Assembly: GCA_028819475.1 (NCBI GenBank) | Contig: JAPPLJ010000038.1 | Span: 1-43,208 of the forward strand | Length of the DNA: 43,208 bases | DNA from: Rhodospirillaceae bacterium | GTDB taxonomy: Bacteria > Pseudomonadota > Alphaproteobacteria > Bin65 | Direction of reading: 5' to 3' | Part shown: positions 9,001 through 17,974 of the stretch, one piece after another | Position numbering within the stretch: position 1 is the first letter of the stretch | Layout: the number at the start of each line of letters is the position of its first letter | Translations under genes and position numbers: made by a program | The notes under the pieces: model-generated | What the model was told of the DNA's origin: nothing | Seen by the model: the letters and a program-made list of their open reading frames with translations, nothing else | The model's database searches: none

Positions 9001-12000
9001 GGCAGAGCCTCGACGGCGGCCCGGACCGCGTCGGCCAGCATCCGGTTCGCGGCGCGGGCGGCCGGCGCGGTGCGATAGAGGTCTGCCGCGCTCGTCCCGT
9101 CGCTGCCGAAGAGCAGCGAGAGCGGATCCGTTTGGTCTTGCAAGACCTCGGCGAGGGCGCTGCCGCACCGCTCGAGGAGTCCGAGTTCGTTCGAGCCATG
9201 CGGGTGCCGGGCGCGCAACTGCTCCGCCAGGCGCTCCGGATCGCCGAGGCTCGCGTCCGGCAGCGCGTCCCCGGACCCGACGGCGACGGTGAGCCCGCTA
9301 TCCGGTTCGCGCTTCAGTATCCCTGCCCCGGCCAGAATTCCGAGCAGCCGGCCGAACAGCCGCCGGTGTTGCGGCACGACGCCAAGTTCGCCGCAAAGGG
9401 CCTCCGCCTCGACGGCCGCACCCGCGCTGCGCCGCCAGCCCAGCCGGTCGAGCGCCGCGAGCACATAGGCGACGCCAAGCCGGTCCAGGTCCCCGAGCAG
9501 GGCGGCCCGCTCTTCGGGCCGGACATCCTCGGCCGCGAGATAGTCGGGGAACGATCCCGTCCGGGCGCCGATCGATTCCGGGCCTTCGAGAAATTGTGCC
9601 GACTGAAGCCCGCCGGACAGGGGCTGTTCCCGCCAGACGACTTCGTACAGGAGATCCTTGAGCGCGTGCGACGCCGAGAGCATGGCGGTGCGCGTTGCCC
9701 GCTTCATCGTGAACCCGTCCACGCCGCCGATCGGCGCGCCGGCCGGGTCGAAGAGGCTCAGATCGGCCTTGACGATTTCCGGAGAGTCGTCCGCGTGCTC
9801 GTCAGAATAGCCGCTTCGGGCGGCCTCGCGCATGCGGACATGGCAGAAGATCCGTTCGGGCGGCGGCCCCGCCAGCCACAGCCGGTCCCAGCCGAAGGGC
9901 ATGTAGGTGGATTTCCCCGCGACGCGGGCCTGGTCGCGCGCCGCGAGCACGGTCTGAAAGCAGCCGTCGAGCAGGATCGGGTGCAGGTCGAGTCCGCCCC
10001 CGTCCAGGCAGTCCGGGAGCGCGACCTCACCAACCGCCTCGCCGTGGCCGGACCACACGGCCTGAAGGGGCCGAAACGCGGGCCCGAGCACCACCCTGGT
10101 GCTCACCTTGTTGCGGTAGAGCGAGGGGACGTCTCCGGGCGTCAGCTCCGCGATGAGGCCTTCGAGGTCGACCCGTTCCCCGCCTTCCGGCCGCGCCCCG
10201 CCCGGCGACATCCGGCCTTCGAGGTGCAGGGTCCAGCCGTCCTCGCCGCCGCGGCTGAACACCTCGAAGCGACGCGGCGACGCGCCGTCGGCGCCGTCGA
10301 ACACGATCTGGAGTTTCCGCCCGCTTTCGCCCGCTTCGTCTTCGGAACCTTCCAGAGGGATGATCATCGGGCTGTGCAGCTGGCAATCCTCCAGGACGAC
10401 CGAGCGGGCGCGCTCGCCCCACAGCACCGTCGCCGCCATCGTGGCGAACATCGCGCCCGGCACCACGACCTGGCCGAACACCAGATGGTCTTTCACCCAA
10501 GGCGGGTCGGAGACGAATATCTCCGTCTCGAACGCGGCCTCCCCGCGCGGCGATTCGTGCCGCACACCCAGCAAGGGATGGCCTGTGCTCGGGCGCCGCC
10601 GCTTCGGGGCCTCGACCCAGTGGCGCTGGCGCTGGAACGGATAGCCCGGCAACTGGATGCGGCAGCGTTCCTCGCCGGCGAACAGCCCTTCGAAGGCGAT
10701 CGGAAAGCCCGCCCCGTACGCGCCGGCGACCGCCGCCACAAAGGCGTCGCCCCCGGCCGGCTCCGGCGAGGATTCGGACGGCCGGCGAAGACTGGCCAGG
10801 GCGATCGGCGCGCCGGCGCCGCCGCGCGCCGATTCCGGCCAGCTCAGCGTGGCCATCGGACCGAGCACCGCGTGCGGGCCGATCTCGACGAGCGCATCGA
10901 CGCCGATCTCCGCCAGCGTCTCGACGCAGGCCCGGAACGCGACCGGCTCGCGGGCCTGGCGCCGCCAGTATGCAGCGTCGAGCGTCTCGCCCGGTTCGAC
11001 CGTACGGCCGGTCAGGTTGCTCACGAATGTCAGCGACGGCGGCGAGAAGGACATCGTCGACAGCACCGCTTCCAGATCGTCCAGCGCGGGCTCGACCATG
11101 GCGCTGTGGTATGCGGGGCTCTTTCGCAGCCGCGCGACCCGGATGTCCTGCGCTTCGAAGCGCTCGAGGATTGCCGCGATCTCCGCCGCCGGACCGCTGA
11201 TCACCTGGTGCGCGCCGTTGTCTGCGGCGATGCACAGGCCGATCCCCTTCCCGGACGCGTTGTGCTGCTCCAGGGCGGCCGCCACGTCGGCGGCCGGTGC
11301 GAACACGGCCGCCATCGCGCCTTCGCCCGGCAAGGCGCCGATCAGTGCGCCCCGCGCCGCGGCGAATCGCAGACCGTCCTCCAGGCTGAACACGCCGGCG
11401 GTGCGCGCGGCGGCAATCTCTCCGAGGCTGTGGCCGAACACGACATCCGGCCGGATGCCGATGCCGGACCACAGCGCCGTCAGCGCGCATTCAAGCGCAT
11501 AGATCGCGGGCTGCTTCCATTCCGGATCGTCCAGGTCTCCCGTGGCGCCGGGCTTGCCGAACATCACGTCGAGCAGCGAGCCGTTCCGCTCTTTCCTGAG
11601 CAGGGCGTCGCAGCGGTCGAGAACGGCGCGTACCGCCGGCTCGGTCTCGTAGAGATCCGCGCCCATGCCGACCCACTGGCTCGCCTGGCCGGTATAGGCG
11701 AACGCGACTTGCGCCGGCGCCGTCGCGGCAGGCCATTCGCCGCCCTCGGCGCGTGTCCGCAAGCCGGCGCGAAGGTCTTCGGCGTTGCGAAACGTTACGG
11801 CGTCGCGATGGCCGAAATGGCTGCGCCCGACACCTGCCGTCCACGCCATGTCGGCGAGCCGGGCACCGTTCCCGTCCTCCGCGTCGAGCCACGAGAGATA
11901 CCGGCCCGCAAGGTCCCCGAGCGCCGCGTCCGACTTCCCGGAAAGCGGCAGGATCCGAAGCTCGCGCGGGCCGAGCCCTTCGGCCGGCGGAATGTCTTCA

Positions 12001-13505
12001 ATGTGATCGGGCAGGGAAGCGGACACAGAGGCGGACACAGAGGCGGACACGGGGGTCGGCGCGCCGGACGGCCACGGCGTCGCGCCGTTCGCGGCCTCGT
12101 CTGCGCCGTTTCCGTACCCTTCCACGATGACGTGGGAGTTGGTTCCCGAGAAGCCGAACGAACTGACGCCGGCCAGCGGCCCGCGGCCGGACGCGGCCGG
12201 CCAGTCCGTCTCCGCCACGGTGATCTGTACCGGAAAGCTGTCCCAATCGATCTGCGGGTTCGGTGTCCGGAAGTTGAGATGTTTCGGGATCGTGCCCCGG
12301 CGCATCGAAAGCAGGACCTTGATGAGGCCCGCGGCCCCCGCCGCGGCCGCCAGATGGCCGATGTTGGTCTTCACCGAGCCGACGAGCAGCGGCCGGTCCG
12401 CCGTGCGCCCCCTGCCGTAGACCGATCCCGCTGCGGCCAGCTCGGTCGGGTCGCCCAGCTTGGTTCCGGTCCCGTGCGCTTCCAGATAGTCCACCTGCGC
12501 GGGCGGAATACCGGCCCGCGCCAGCGCCGCCTCGATCACATGCGCCTGGGTGAGGGCCCGCGGGGCGGGCAGTCCCGGGCGTTCCCCGTCCTGGTTTATG
12601 GCCGACCCGCGGATTATCCCCCAGATCCGGTCGCCGGCCGCCTCCGCCTCGCTCAGACGCTTGAGAACCAGCATGCCACAGCCTTCGCTGCGCACGAACC
12701 CGTCCGCGCGTTCGTCGAAGGTCCAGCACTGGCCGGTGGGCGACAGCATGCCGGCGTTCGCGAAAGCTTCCGTGGTCGTGGGCGACAGGATCACGCAAAC
12801 CCCGCCGGTCAGCGCGATATCCGCCTCGCCGCGCTGGAGGCCCGCCACGGCCTGATGGACCGCGACCAGCGCCGAGGAGCAGGCGGTGTCCACGGCGATC
12901 GACGGGCCCTCGAGGCCGAGCGCGAAGGAAACGCGCCCGGTCGCGGTGCTGAAACGGTTGCCCGTCACCAGATAGAGCGGCGTGTCGGGCCCGACCGATC
13001 CGCCTTCGTCGCGAACGATTTCCTGATATTCGTAACTGCCAATTCCCGCATAGACTCCGGTGCGGCTGCCGACCAGGCGGTCCGGGCTGATCCCCGCGTC
13101 CTCCAGAGCCTCCCAGCTCAACTCCAGCAGCAGCCGCTGCTGCGGGTCGAGCGACTGCGCCTCCAGCGGCGAGATACGGAAGAACGCCTCGTCGAACCGG
13201 TCGATGTCGGAAAGGAAGGCGCCGTAACGGCTGGCGTCGTGCACGGCCACGTCATCGGGAAACATTTCGCTCACCCGATCGTCGCCCGGGCCGGGCGAAC
13301 CGTGGGTCACGGCGTTGCCGCCGGACGCCAGCAAGCTCTAGAAGGCGTCCAGATTCTCCGCTCCGGGAAACCGGCACGCCATGCCCACGACGGCGATCGG
13401 ATCGTCGCCCCGCCCGTCGCCCCGCCCGTCGCCCTCCGGGGTCATGGGGTGGGTGCCGGAGACAGGGGCCCCGTCCTGACGATGAGATTTTGCCCGCTTC
13501 GACAT
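3060..13505 (-). CDS. Type I PKS (KS-AT-DH-cMT-ER-KR-ACP-KS-AT*), interrupted by one in-frame TAG
   Basis: About 3481 codons. ATG 13505 is preferred because AAGGGA lies 6-9 bases upstream. Domains by residue: KS1 ~38-450 (Cys209 in DTACSSAL, HGTGT and KTNIGH histidines); AT1 ~590-900 (Ser693 in GHSLG; PAYHS around His800 suggests malonyl but is not classic HAFH); DH ~990-1260 (His1007 in HxxxGxxxxP, Asp1180 in DGCFQ); C-methyltransferase ~1400-1700 (LEVGAGTGS); ER ~1880-2200 (AAAGGVGLA); KR ~2230-2470 (TGGLGGIG; catalytic Tyr position is His2387 in NHASAN); ACP ~2510-2590 (Ser2551 in GMDSL); KS2 ~2635-3060 (Cys2800 in MTCASS); AT2 ~3170-3480, degenerate (GFGAG, active-site subdomain deleted). 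No ACP or thioesterase follows. Codon 56 is TAG where KS2 has Trp (13338-13340); the rest of the frame is intact. Likely product: reduced, alpha-methyl-branched acyl chain (inference). Confidence 0.93.
12019..12050 (-). repeat. In-frame 12-bp tandem repeat in the KS1-AT1 linker
   Basis: About 2.7 copies of a 12-bp unit (gcggacacagag on the + strand) encode repeated Val-Ser-Ala-Ser in the linker between KS1 and AT1. Because the unit is a multiple of three, changes in copy number would alter linker length without shifting the frame. Confidence 0.8.
13338..13340 (-). other. In-frame amber codon in KS1 of the PKS
   Basis: The reverse strand reads AENLDAF-TAG-SLLASGG. The paralogous KS2 of the same protein reads ATGLAAFW-NQLEAG, so the stop replaces a conserved Trp (TGG to TAG, a single C to T on the + strand). 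The frame is open on both sides. A TTG at 13334-13332 could in principle restart translation but would lose the first strand of the KS fold. Confidence 0.9.
13404..13434 (-). repeat. In-frame 12-bp tandem repeat at the PKS N-terminus
   Basis: About 2.6 copies of gtcgccccgccc (+ strand) encode a Gly-Asp-Gly-Arg repeat just before the start of KS1. Same unit length as, but different sequence from, the repeat in the KS1-AT1 linker. Confidence 0.75.
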
Positions 13506-14034
13506 CGAAGGTCCCTTTCGCGAATTCGGCGCGCCTCCGGCCCGTCCGCCATAATCTCTCGCCCGCGCGCCCATTTCCATCCCAATTCGCTCCCCATTCA
13601 CTCCTCATTCGCTAGGGGCGCGGATCGGAAAACTGCGCGGCACGCGTGCCGGCCGCGCCGGCGAAGATACTGCCCCGGCCGCCGCCGAACGGTCCTTTGT
13701 CCGCCGCAGCTTGCGCGGGCCGGGTGCGCTAGCATGCAATCCGATCGAAGGAAACTCGGAACTCGCCTCCGGACATCATTTACGGCCGGACGATTGCCGT
13801 CGCCGAACGTCCAGCCGATGAAACCGGCCGGATGCCGCAATGCATGGCGTGTGGCAATATGCGGAGAGCCGGCGCCGGGTGCTGCCCGGCGGACGCGCTC
13901 CACAAAGAGAGGTCCGGTCCCTCCCGCCGCGGCGACCGGCAGGTGGCGCTGGACACTGTGCGGTTTGTAACCTCTTATCCCCGGGAATCGTTGCAACGCC
14001 GCGCCGGACCGGCGGGATCGGAAGGGAAAACGCC
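13506..14034. other. Divergent intergenic region between the PKS and the maleate-isomerase-like gene
   Basis: About 529 bases with no gene I would support. It holds the PKS ribosome site (AAGGGA near 13512-13517), a four-copy 11-bp repeat (13569-13612), and about 420 GC-rich bases with only shadow frames. The ribosome site of the rightward gene (GAAGGGAAAA) is at 14021-14030. Confidence 0.6.
13569..13612 (-). promoter_or_regulatory. Four tandem imperfect 11-bp repeats upstream of the PKS
   Basis: Read on the - strand, the copies are GCGAATGAGGA (13612-13602), GTGAATGGGGA (13601-13591), GCGAATTGGGA (13590-13580) and TGGAAATGGGC (13579-13569), consensus GYGAATKGGGA. The period of 11 bp is about one helical turn, so a regulator bound to each copy would lie on one face of the DNA. 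The array ends 63 bases upstream of the preferred PKS start. Function as an operator or activator site is inference. If translation began at GTG 13601, part of it would be coding. Confidence 0.45.
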
Positions 14035-14790
14035 ATGCGGCTAGACCGCGTCGATCATCCGACCGTCTACGGCACCCGGGCCAAGATCGGCGTCATTGTG
14101 CCGCCGGCCAACACCGCTAACGAGGCGGAGTGGGCCCGCATGACGCCGCCGGGCGTGACGATCCATGCGGCGCGCATGCCGCTGCATCTCGATACGGTGA
14201 GCGAAGCCGGCAAGGCGGCGCTCCATGCCGACCTTGCGCGCTACGCCGGCGACCTGGCGCTGGCCAGCGTCGATCTGATCGCCTACGGCTGCACGGCCGG
14301 CTCCCTCGTCAACCCTGTCGAATCCCTGGCCGACTTCATGGCCGAGCGCACCGGCCGGCCGGCGGTGACGACCGCGCAGGCGCTGGTCGAGGCCATGCGC
14401 GCCCTCGGCGCGACGAAGATTGCGCTCGGCACGCCCTACGACGCATCGCTCAACGCCCACGAGGTGCGGTTCCTGGCCGACCACGGCATCGCCGTCGTCC
14501 ACGAGGAAGGCTTCGGCTACGGCGCCGGCGGGCCGCAGGAGCACCGCAACATCGCGCGCATCCGGCCTGAGGAGGTATATGCCCTGGCCCGGCGCGTCGA
14601 CCGGGCGGAGGCCGAGGCGATCCTGCTGTCCTGCACCGATCTTGCGACCCTGGACGTGATCGAACGGCTGGAAGCCGAGTGCGGCAAACCGGTGGTCAGC
14701 AGCAATACGGCGACCTTCTGGTTCGCCCTGCGCCGTGCCGGGATCGGCGATCGTCTGGACGGCTTCGGCCGCCTGCTGAGGGAACACTGA
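14035..14790 (+). CDS. Maleate isomerase / Asp-Glu racemase superfamily enzyme
   Basis: A 251-residue protein with the pseudo-symmetric two-cysteine layout of the maleate isomerase/arylmalonate decarboxylase group. The N-terminal VPPANTANEAEW loop is followed by a first cysteine in AYGCTAGSLV, a substrate-loop Tyr/Gly stretch (EGFGYGAGGPQEH) and a second cysteine in LLSCTDLATL. Both cysteines are present, favouring isomerase or racemase chemistry over the one-cysteine decarboxylases. The ATG at 14035 follows GAAGGG. It may act on a dicarboxylic acid from aromatic or heteroaromatic ring breakdown, in keeping with the adjacent molybdenum hydroxylase genes. The substrate is not determined by sequence. 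Confidence 0.82.
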   Translation: MRLDRVDHPTVYGTRAKIGVIVPPANTANEAEWARMTPPGVTIHAARMPLHLDTVSEAGKAALHADLARYAGDLALASVDLIAYGCTAGSLVNPVESLADFMAERTGRPAVTTAQALVEAMRALGATKIALGTPYDASLNAHEVRFLADHGIAVVHEEGFGYGAGGPQEHRNIARIRPEEVYALARRVDRAEAEAILLSCTDLATLDVIERLEAECGKPVVSSNTATFWFALRRAGIGDRLDGFGRLLREH

Positions 14791-14832
14791 GGACCGCCGC
14801 CGCCGATCCCGGCCCGCGCGGCTGCGTCTCGA

Positions 14833-15294
14833 TCACTCGACGGCGAAGAGTGTAATCCGAACCGAGGACTCTTGCCGCGCTCCCGTGCCGACGAACAGCA
14901 TGCGGTTGACCCAGGCGTATCCGGCATCGCCGGTTTCGAGCCGGGCATGGGTGCGCATGTAGTAGCTGTCGGGCGGGACGTCCTCGCCGGCAGCGAGGCG
15001 CTCGATGACCTCCGCGGGCCCGTGGCGAAAGCCGTAGTTGACGATTTCGATCAGGGCCCCGTCGTCCGTTTCCATCGCGTACCGGGTGTCGAGCTCGGCG
15101 GTCCCGTCGGCGAATATCGTCTGCCAGTCCGCGCCGAGATTGAGGAGGCGTCCCGATATCCCGGGCCCGGTTACGCGGCCGCCGACGATCGGGATGATGC
15201 GCCGCCGCCCGGCGCGGCCCGCGCCCATCTCGCGGACCGGTCCCAGTTCGACGGCAATGTCGCAGAAGTGGCGCAGCCTGGGTACGGGGAGCAT
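14833..15294 (-). CDS. DUF3237 (UPF0311) family protein
   Basis: A 153-residue protein with features of the DUF3237 beta-barrel family: an N-terminal PRLRHFCDIAVELGPVREMG, the central GGRVTGPGISGRLLNLGADW, then a run of strands ending in GYAWVNRMLFVGTGAR. The family's biochemical function is not established to my knowledge, but members often sit beside aromatic-degradation genes. ATG 15294 has GGAG just upstream; an alternative ATG 12 codons further up (15330) cannot be excluded. It is divergent from the molybdenum hydroxylase operon (268-base spacer) and convergent with the maleate-isomerase-like gene (42-base gap). Confidence 0.75.
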   Translation of the reverse strand: MLPVPRLRHFCDIAVELGPVREMGAGRAGRRRIIPIVGGRVTGPGISGRLLNLGADWQTIFADGTAELDTRYAMETDDGALIEIVNYGFRHGPAEVIERLAAGEDVPPDSYYMRTHARLETGDAGYAWVNRMLFVGTGARQESSVRITLFAVE

Positions 15295-15562
15295 GTCTCC
15301 GCCCTTCAAAGGATCACGGGGGTCCCGCATGTACCCGCGATCCGGATGTGCAGAAATCGGGCAAATTGTGTCGCGGCGCCCCGTCCGGTCTGATAGGAAC
15401 GGCGCTCGGGGATCCGGCCCGAACGGCACGCAGATCGGAAAATCGGGGCATGACAGGCAACAGGCTGCCAGCGCGCGCGACGGCCGGCGGCGCGACCGCG
15501 CAGTTCCCGGCCGGTTTCTGCAAGTGCCGGACGGCCGGTCGCGGACCGTCCCCCGCCGCGCG

Positions 15563-17974
15563 ATGACCGTCGTCGGCCGCTGGGTCGGGGCTCCGGTCCC
15601 GCGCAAGGAGGACGAGGCTCTTCTCACCGGCCGCGCGCGCTTCATTGACGACATGGAGCCGGTACCGGGGATCCGCCACGCGGCGCTCCTGCGCTCGCCG
15701 CACGCCCACGCCGAAATCCTGTCGATAGACGTTTCGAGAGCGGAGGCGCACCCGGGCGTTTACGGCGTCCTCACCGGCGCCGACATCGCCGCGGCGACCG
15801 GACCGATCCCGAGTGCCGTCCGGGTGCCGATCGACTATTACCCGATGGCGGCCGGCAAGGTGCGCTATGCCGGCGAGCCGGTCGCGCTGGTCGCGGCCGA
15901 AGACCGGTATGTCGCCGAGGATGCGCTCGAACTGATCGAGGTCGAATACCGGCCGCTGCCCCCGGTCATCGATCCGAAGGCGGCCATGAACGACGATTCG
16001 CCGTTGCTGCACGAGGCGGTCGGTTCGAACGTCGCGCACCATCGCACCTTCCGCTACGGCGACCCGGAGACCGCGTTCGAGGAAGCCGACCGCGTCGTCC
16101 GGCTGGACTGGACCTTCCCGCGCTATTCCTCGACTCCGGTGGAAACCTACGGCGCGGTCGCGCAGTTCGAGCCTGCGCCCGACCGCTACACGATCTGGTC
16201 CAATTTCCAGGGACCGTTCATCCTGCACGCGCTGATGTGCGACGCGCTCGATGTGCCGGGAAACCGGCTGCGCCTGATCACCGCTCCGCAGAGCGGCGGC
16301 AGCTTCGGAATCAAACAGGGGATATTTCCATACCTGGTGTTGCTGGCGGCGGCGAGCCGCCTTCTGGGCATGCCGCTCAAATGGATCGAGGACCGGCTGG
16401 AGCACCTGGTGGGTTCCTCATCGGCGTCGAACCGCGAAGATGCGGTCGAAGCGGCGTTCAGGGACGACGGCACCCTGACCGGCCTCCGGTTCTTCAACAC
16501 GGTCGATGTCGGCGCCTATATCCGCGCGCCGGAGCCGGCCTCCGTCTACCGCATGCACAGCGCGTCCAACGGCGCTTACGGCGTCGGCAACATATCCGTC
16601 GAAAACCGGCTGGTGACGACGAACCGCCTGCCGATCGGTCTCAACCGCGGCTATGGCGGCCCGCAGTTCTTCTTCGCGCTGGAACGGGCGATGGAGGCCG
16701 GCGCGCGGGCGCTCGGACTCGATATCGCCGAGATCAGGCGGCGCAACTTTATCCCGAAAGACGCCTTTCCCTATCGCGCGCCGGCCGGATCGCTCTACGA
16801 CGCCGGCGACTACGAAGCCGGCCTCGACAAGGCGCTCGACCTCGCGGACTACGCTTCGTTGCGCGACGAGCGCGACCGGGCGCGGGAGGAGGGCCGGCTG
16901 TTCGGCATCGGCATGGCGGCGGCGGTCGAGCCGTCCGGTTCCAACATGGCCTATGTGACGCTTGCCCAGACGCCGGAGGAACGCGCCCGCGCCGGCGGCC
17001 GGTCCGGCGGTCTCGGGACCTGCACGATTTCGATCGATCCGTCCGGCTCGGTGACGGTGAAGACGGTCTCGACGCCGGCCGGGCAGGGGCATGCCACGGT
17101 CGCCGCCCAGATCGTGGCCGACGCGCTCGGGCTCACGCCGGACGACATCGACGTGGTGACCGAGGTTGACACACTGACCAGCGCGTGGTCGCTCGCCTCC
17201 GGCAACTACGCGAACCGGTTTTCGTCGGTGGTGATCGGCGCCATCGGCGATGCCGCGCGCCGGGTCGCCGACAAGGTCCGGGCAATCGCCGCCGAAGACC
17301 TGGAGGTGGCGGCGGAAGATATCGAACTGGCCGACGGCGCCGCCCGCATTGTCGGCGTGCCGGAAAAATCCCTCCCGTTCCGCCGCGTCGCCGCCAAGAC
17401 CCACTGGCACCCCGCCGGCCTGCCCGAGGGCATGGCGCCCGGTATCTTCGAGACCGTGATCGTGTCGCCGCCCGAGCTTGGACCGCCGGATGACCGGGAC
17501 CGGGTGGCTTCGGCCGTGACCTTCGGATTCATCTGCGATCTGGCGGCGGTGGAGATCGATCCCGGCACCGGAAAGGTCGACGTGAAGACATACGTCTCGG
17601 TCCACGACGTCGGGAACGTCCTCAATCCTCTGATCGTAGAAGGCCAGATCGTCGGAGGGTTCGCTCACGGCGTCGGCGGCGCGCTGCTGGAAGAGATGGT
17701 CTACGACACCGACGGGAATCCGCTCTCGGGCACCCTTGCCGACTATCTCTGCGTGACCGCGCCGGAGATGCCCCGCCTCATCGTCGGCCACGTCGGCACA
17801 CCATCCCCCCACACGGCGCTCGGTTCCAAGGGGATGGGCGACGGCTGTTCGATGCTGGCGCCCGTGGCGATCGCGAACGCCGTTGCCGACGCGCTCGGAC
17901 GCGAGGACATCGATCCGCCCTTCACCCTCAACAGGGTCTGGGAGCTCGTCGCGGAAGGCGGAGGCGCCGGGTGA
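15563..17974 (+). CDS. Molybdenum hydroxylase large subunit (CoxL/xanthine dehydrogenase-like)
   Basis: An 803-residue large subunit of the xanthine oxidase family. The N-terminal part has ARFIDDMEPVPGIRHAALLRSPHAHA and the RYAGEPVALVAAE segment. Cofactor-binding motifs follow: APQSGGSFGIKQG, NRGYGGPQFFFALE and the TPAGQGH strand. At the C-terminus the conserved catalytic Glu of the KGxGE motif is Asp (GSKGMGDGCSM). The usual CODH active-loop AYxCSFR is absent, so it is not a true CO dehydrogenase but a hydroxylase of an organic substrate. It heads a coupled operon: its TGA overlaps the GTG of the FAD subunit (GTGA). ATG 15563 is placed by the conserved VGRWVGAPVPRKEDEALLTG start. Confidence 0.92.
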   Translation: MTVVGRWVGAPVPRKEDEALLTGRARFIDDMEPVPGIRHAALLRSPHAHAEILSIDVSRAEAHPGVYGVLTGADIAAATGPIPSAVRVPIDYYPMAAGKVRYAGEPVALVAAEDRYVAEDALELIEVEYRPLPPVIDPKAAMNDDSPLLHEAVGSNVAHHRTFRYGDPETAFEEADRVVRLDWTFPRYSSTPVETYGAVAQFEPAPDRYTIWSNFQGPFILHALMCDALDVPGNRLRLITAPQSGGSFGIKQGIFPYLVLLAAASRLLGMPLKWIEDRLEHLVGSSSASNREDAVEAAFRDDGTLTGLRFFNTVDVGAYIRAPEPASVYRMHSASNGAYGVGNISVENRLVTTNRLPIGLNRGYGGPQFFFALERAMEAGARALGLDIAEIRRRNFIPKDAFPYRAPAGSLYDAGDYEAGLDKALDLADYASLRDERDRAREEGRLFGIGMAAAVEPSGSNMAYVTLAQTPEERARAGGRSGGLGTCTISIDPSGSVTVKTVSTPAGQGHATVAAQIVADALGLTPDDIDVVTEVDTLTSAWSLASGNYANRFSSVVIGAIGDAARRVADKVRAIAAEDLEVAAEDIELADGAARIVGVPEKSLPFRRVAAKTHWHPAGLPEGMAPGIFETVIVSPPELGPPDDRDRVASAVTFGFICDLAAVEIDPGTGKVDVKTYVSVHDVGNVLNPLIVEGQIVGGFAHGVGGALLEEMVYDTDGNPLSGTLADYLCVTAPEMPRLIVGHVGTPSPHTALGSKGMGDGCSMLAPVAIANAVADALGREDIDPPFTLNRVWELVAEGGGAG

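Noticed and set aside
12019..12050. A CRISPR-like repeat in the PKS region.
   Set aside because: The repeat is 12 bp, contiguous, without spacers and in frame with the PKS, so it is a coding tandem repeat.
13332..13334. TTG at 13334 as the genuine start of a shorter PKS.
   Set aside because: It would remove the VVGMACRFPG strand that begins every KS, and no ribosome site precedes it; the upstream segment is clearly KS sequence in the same frame.
13598..13996. A 132-codon - strand frame between the PKS and the maleate-isomerase-like gene.
   Set aside because: Arg/Pro-rich composition without recognisable motifs, no ribosome site, and overlap with the repeat array; treated as a chance frame.
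13840..14034. An N-terminal extension of the maleate-isomerase-like protein back to 13840.
   Set aside because: The extra residues are not conserved-looking, and a good ribosome site precedes ATG 14035.
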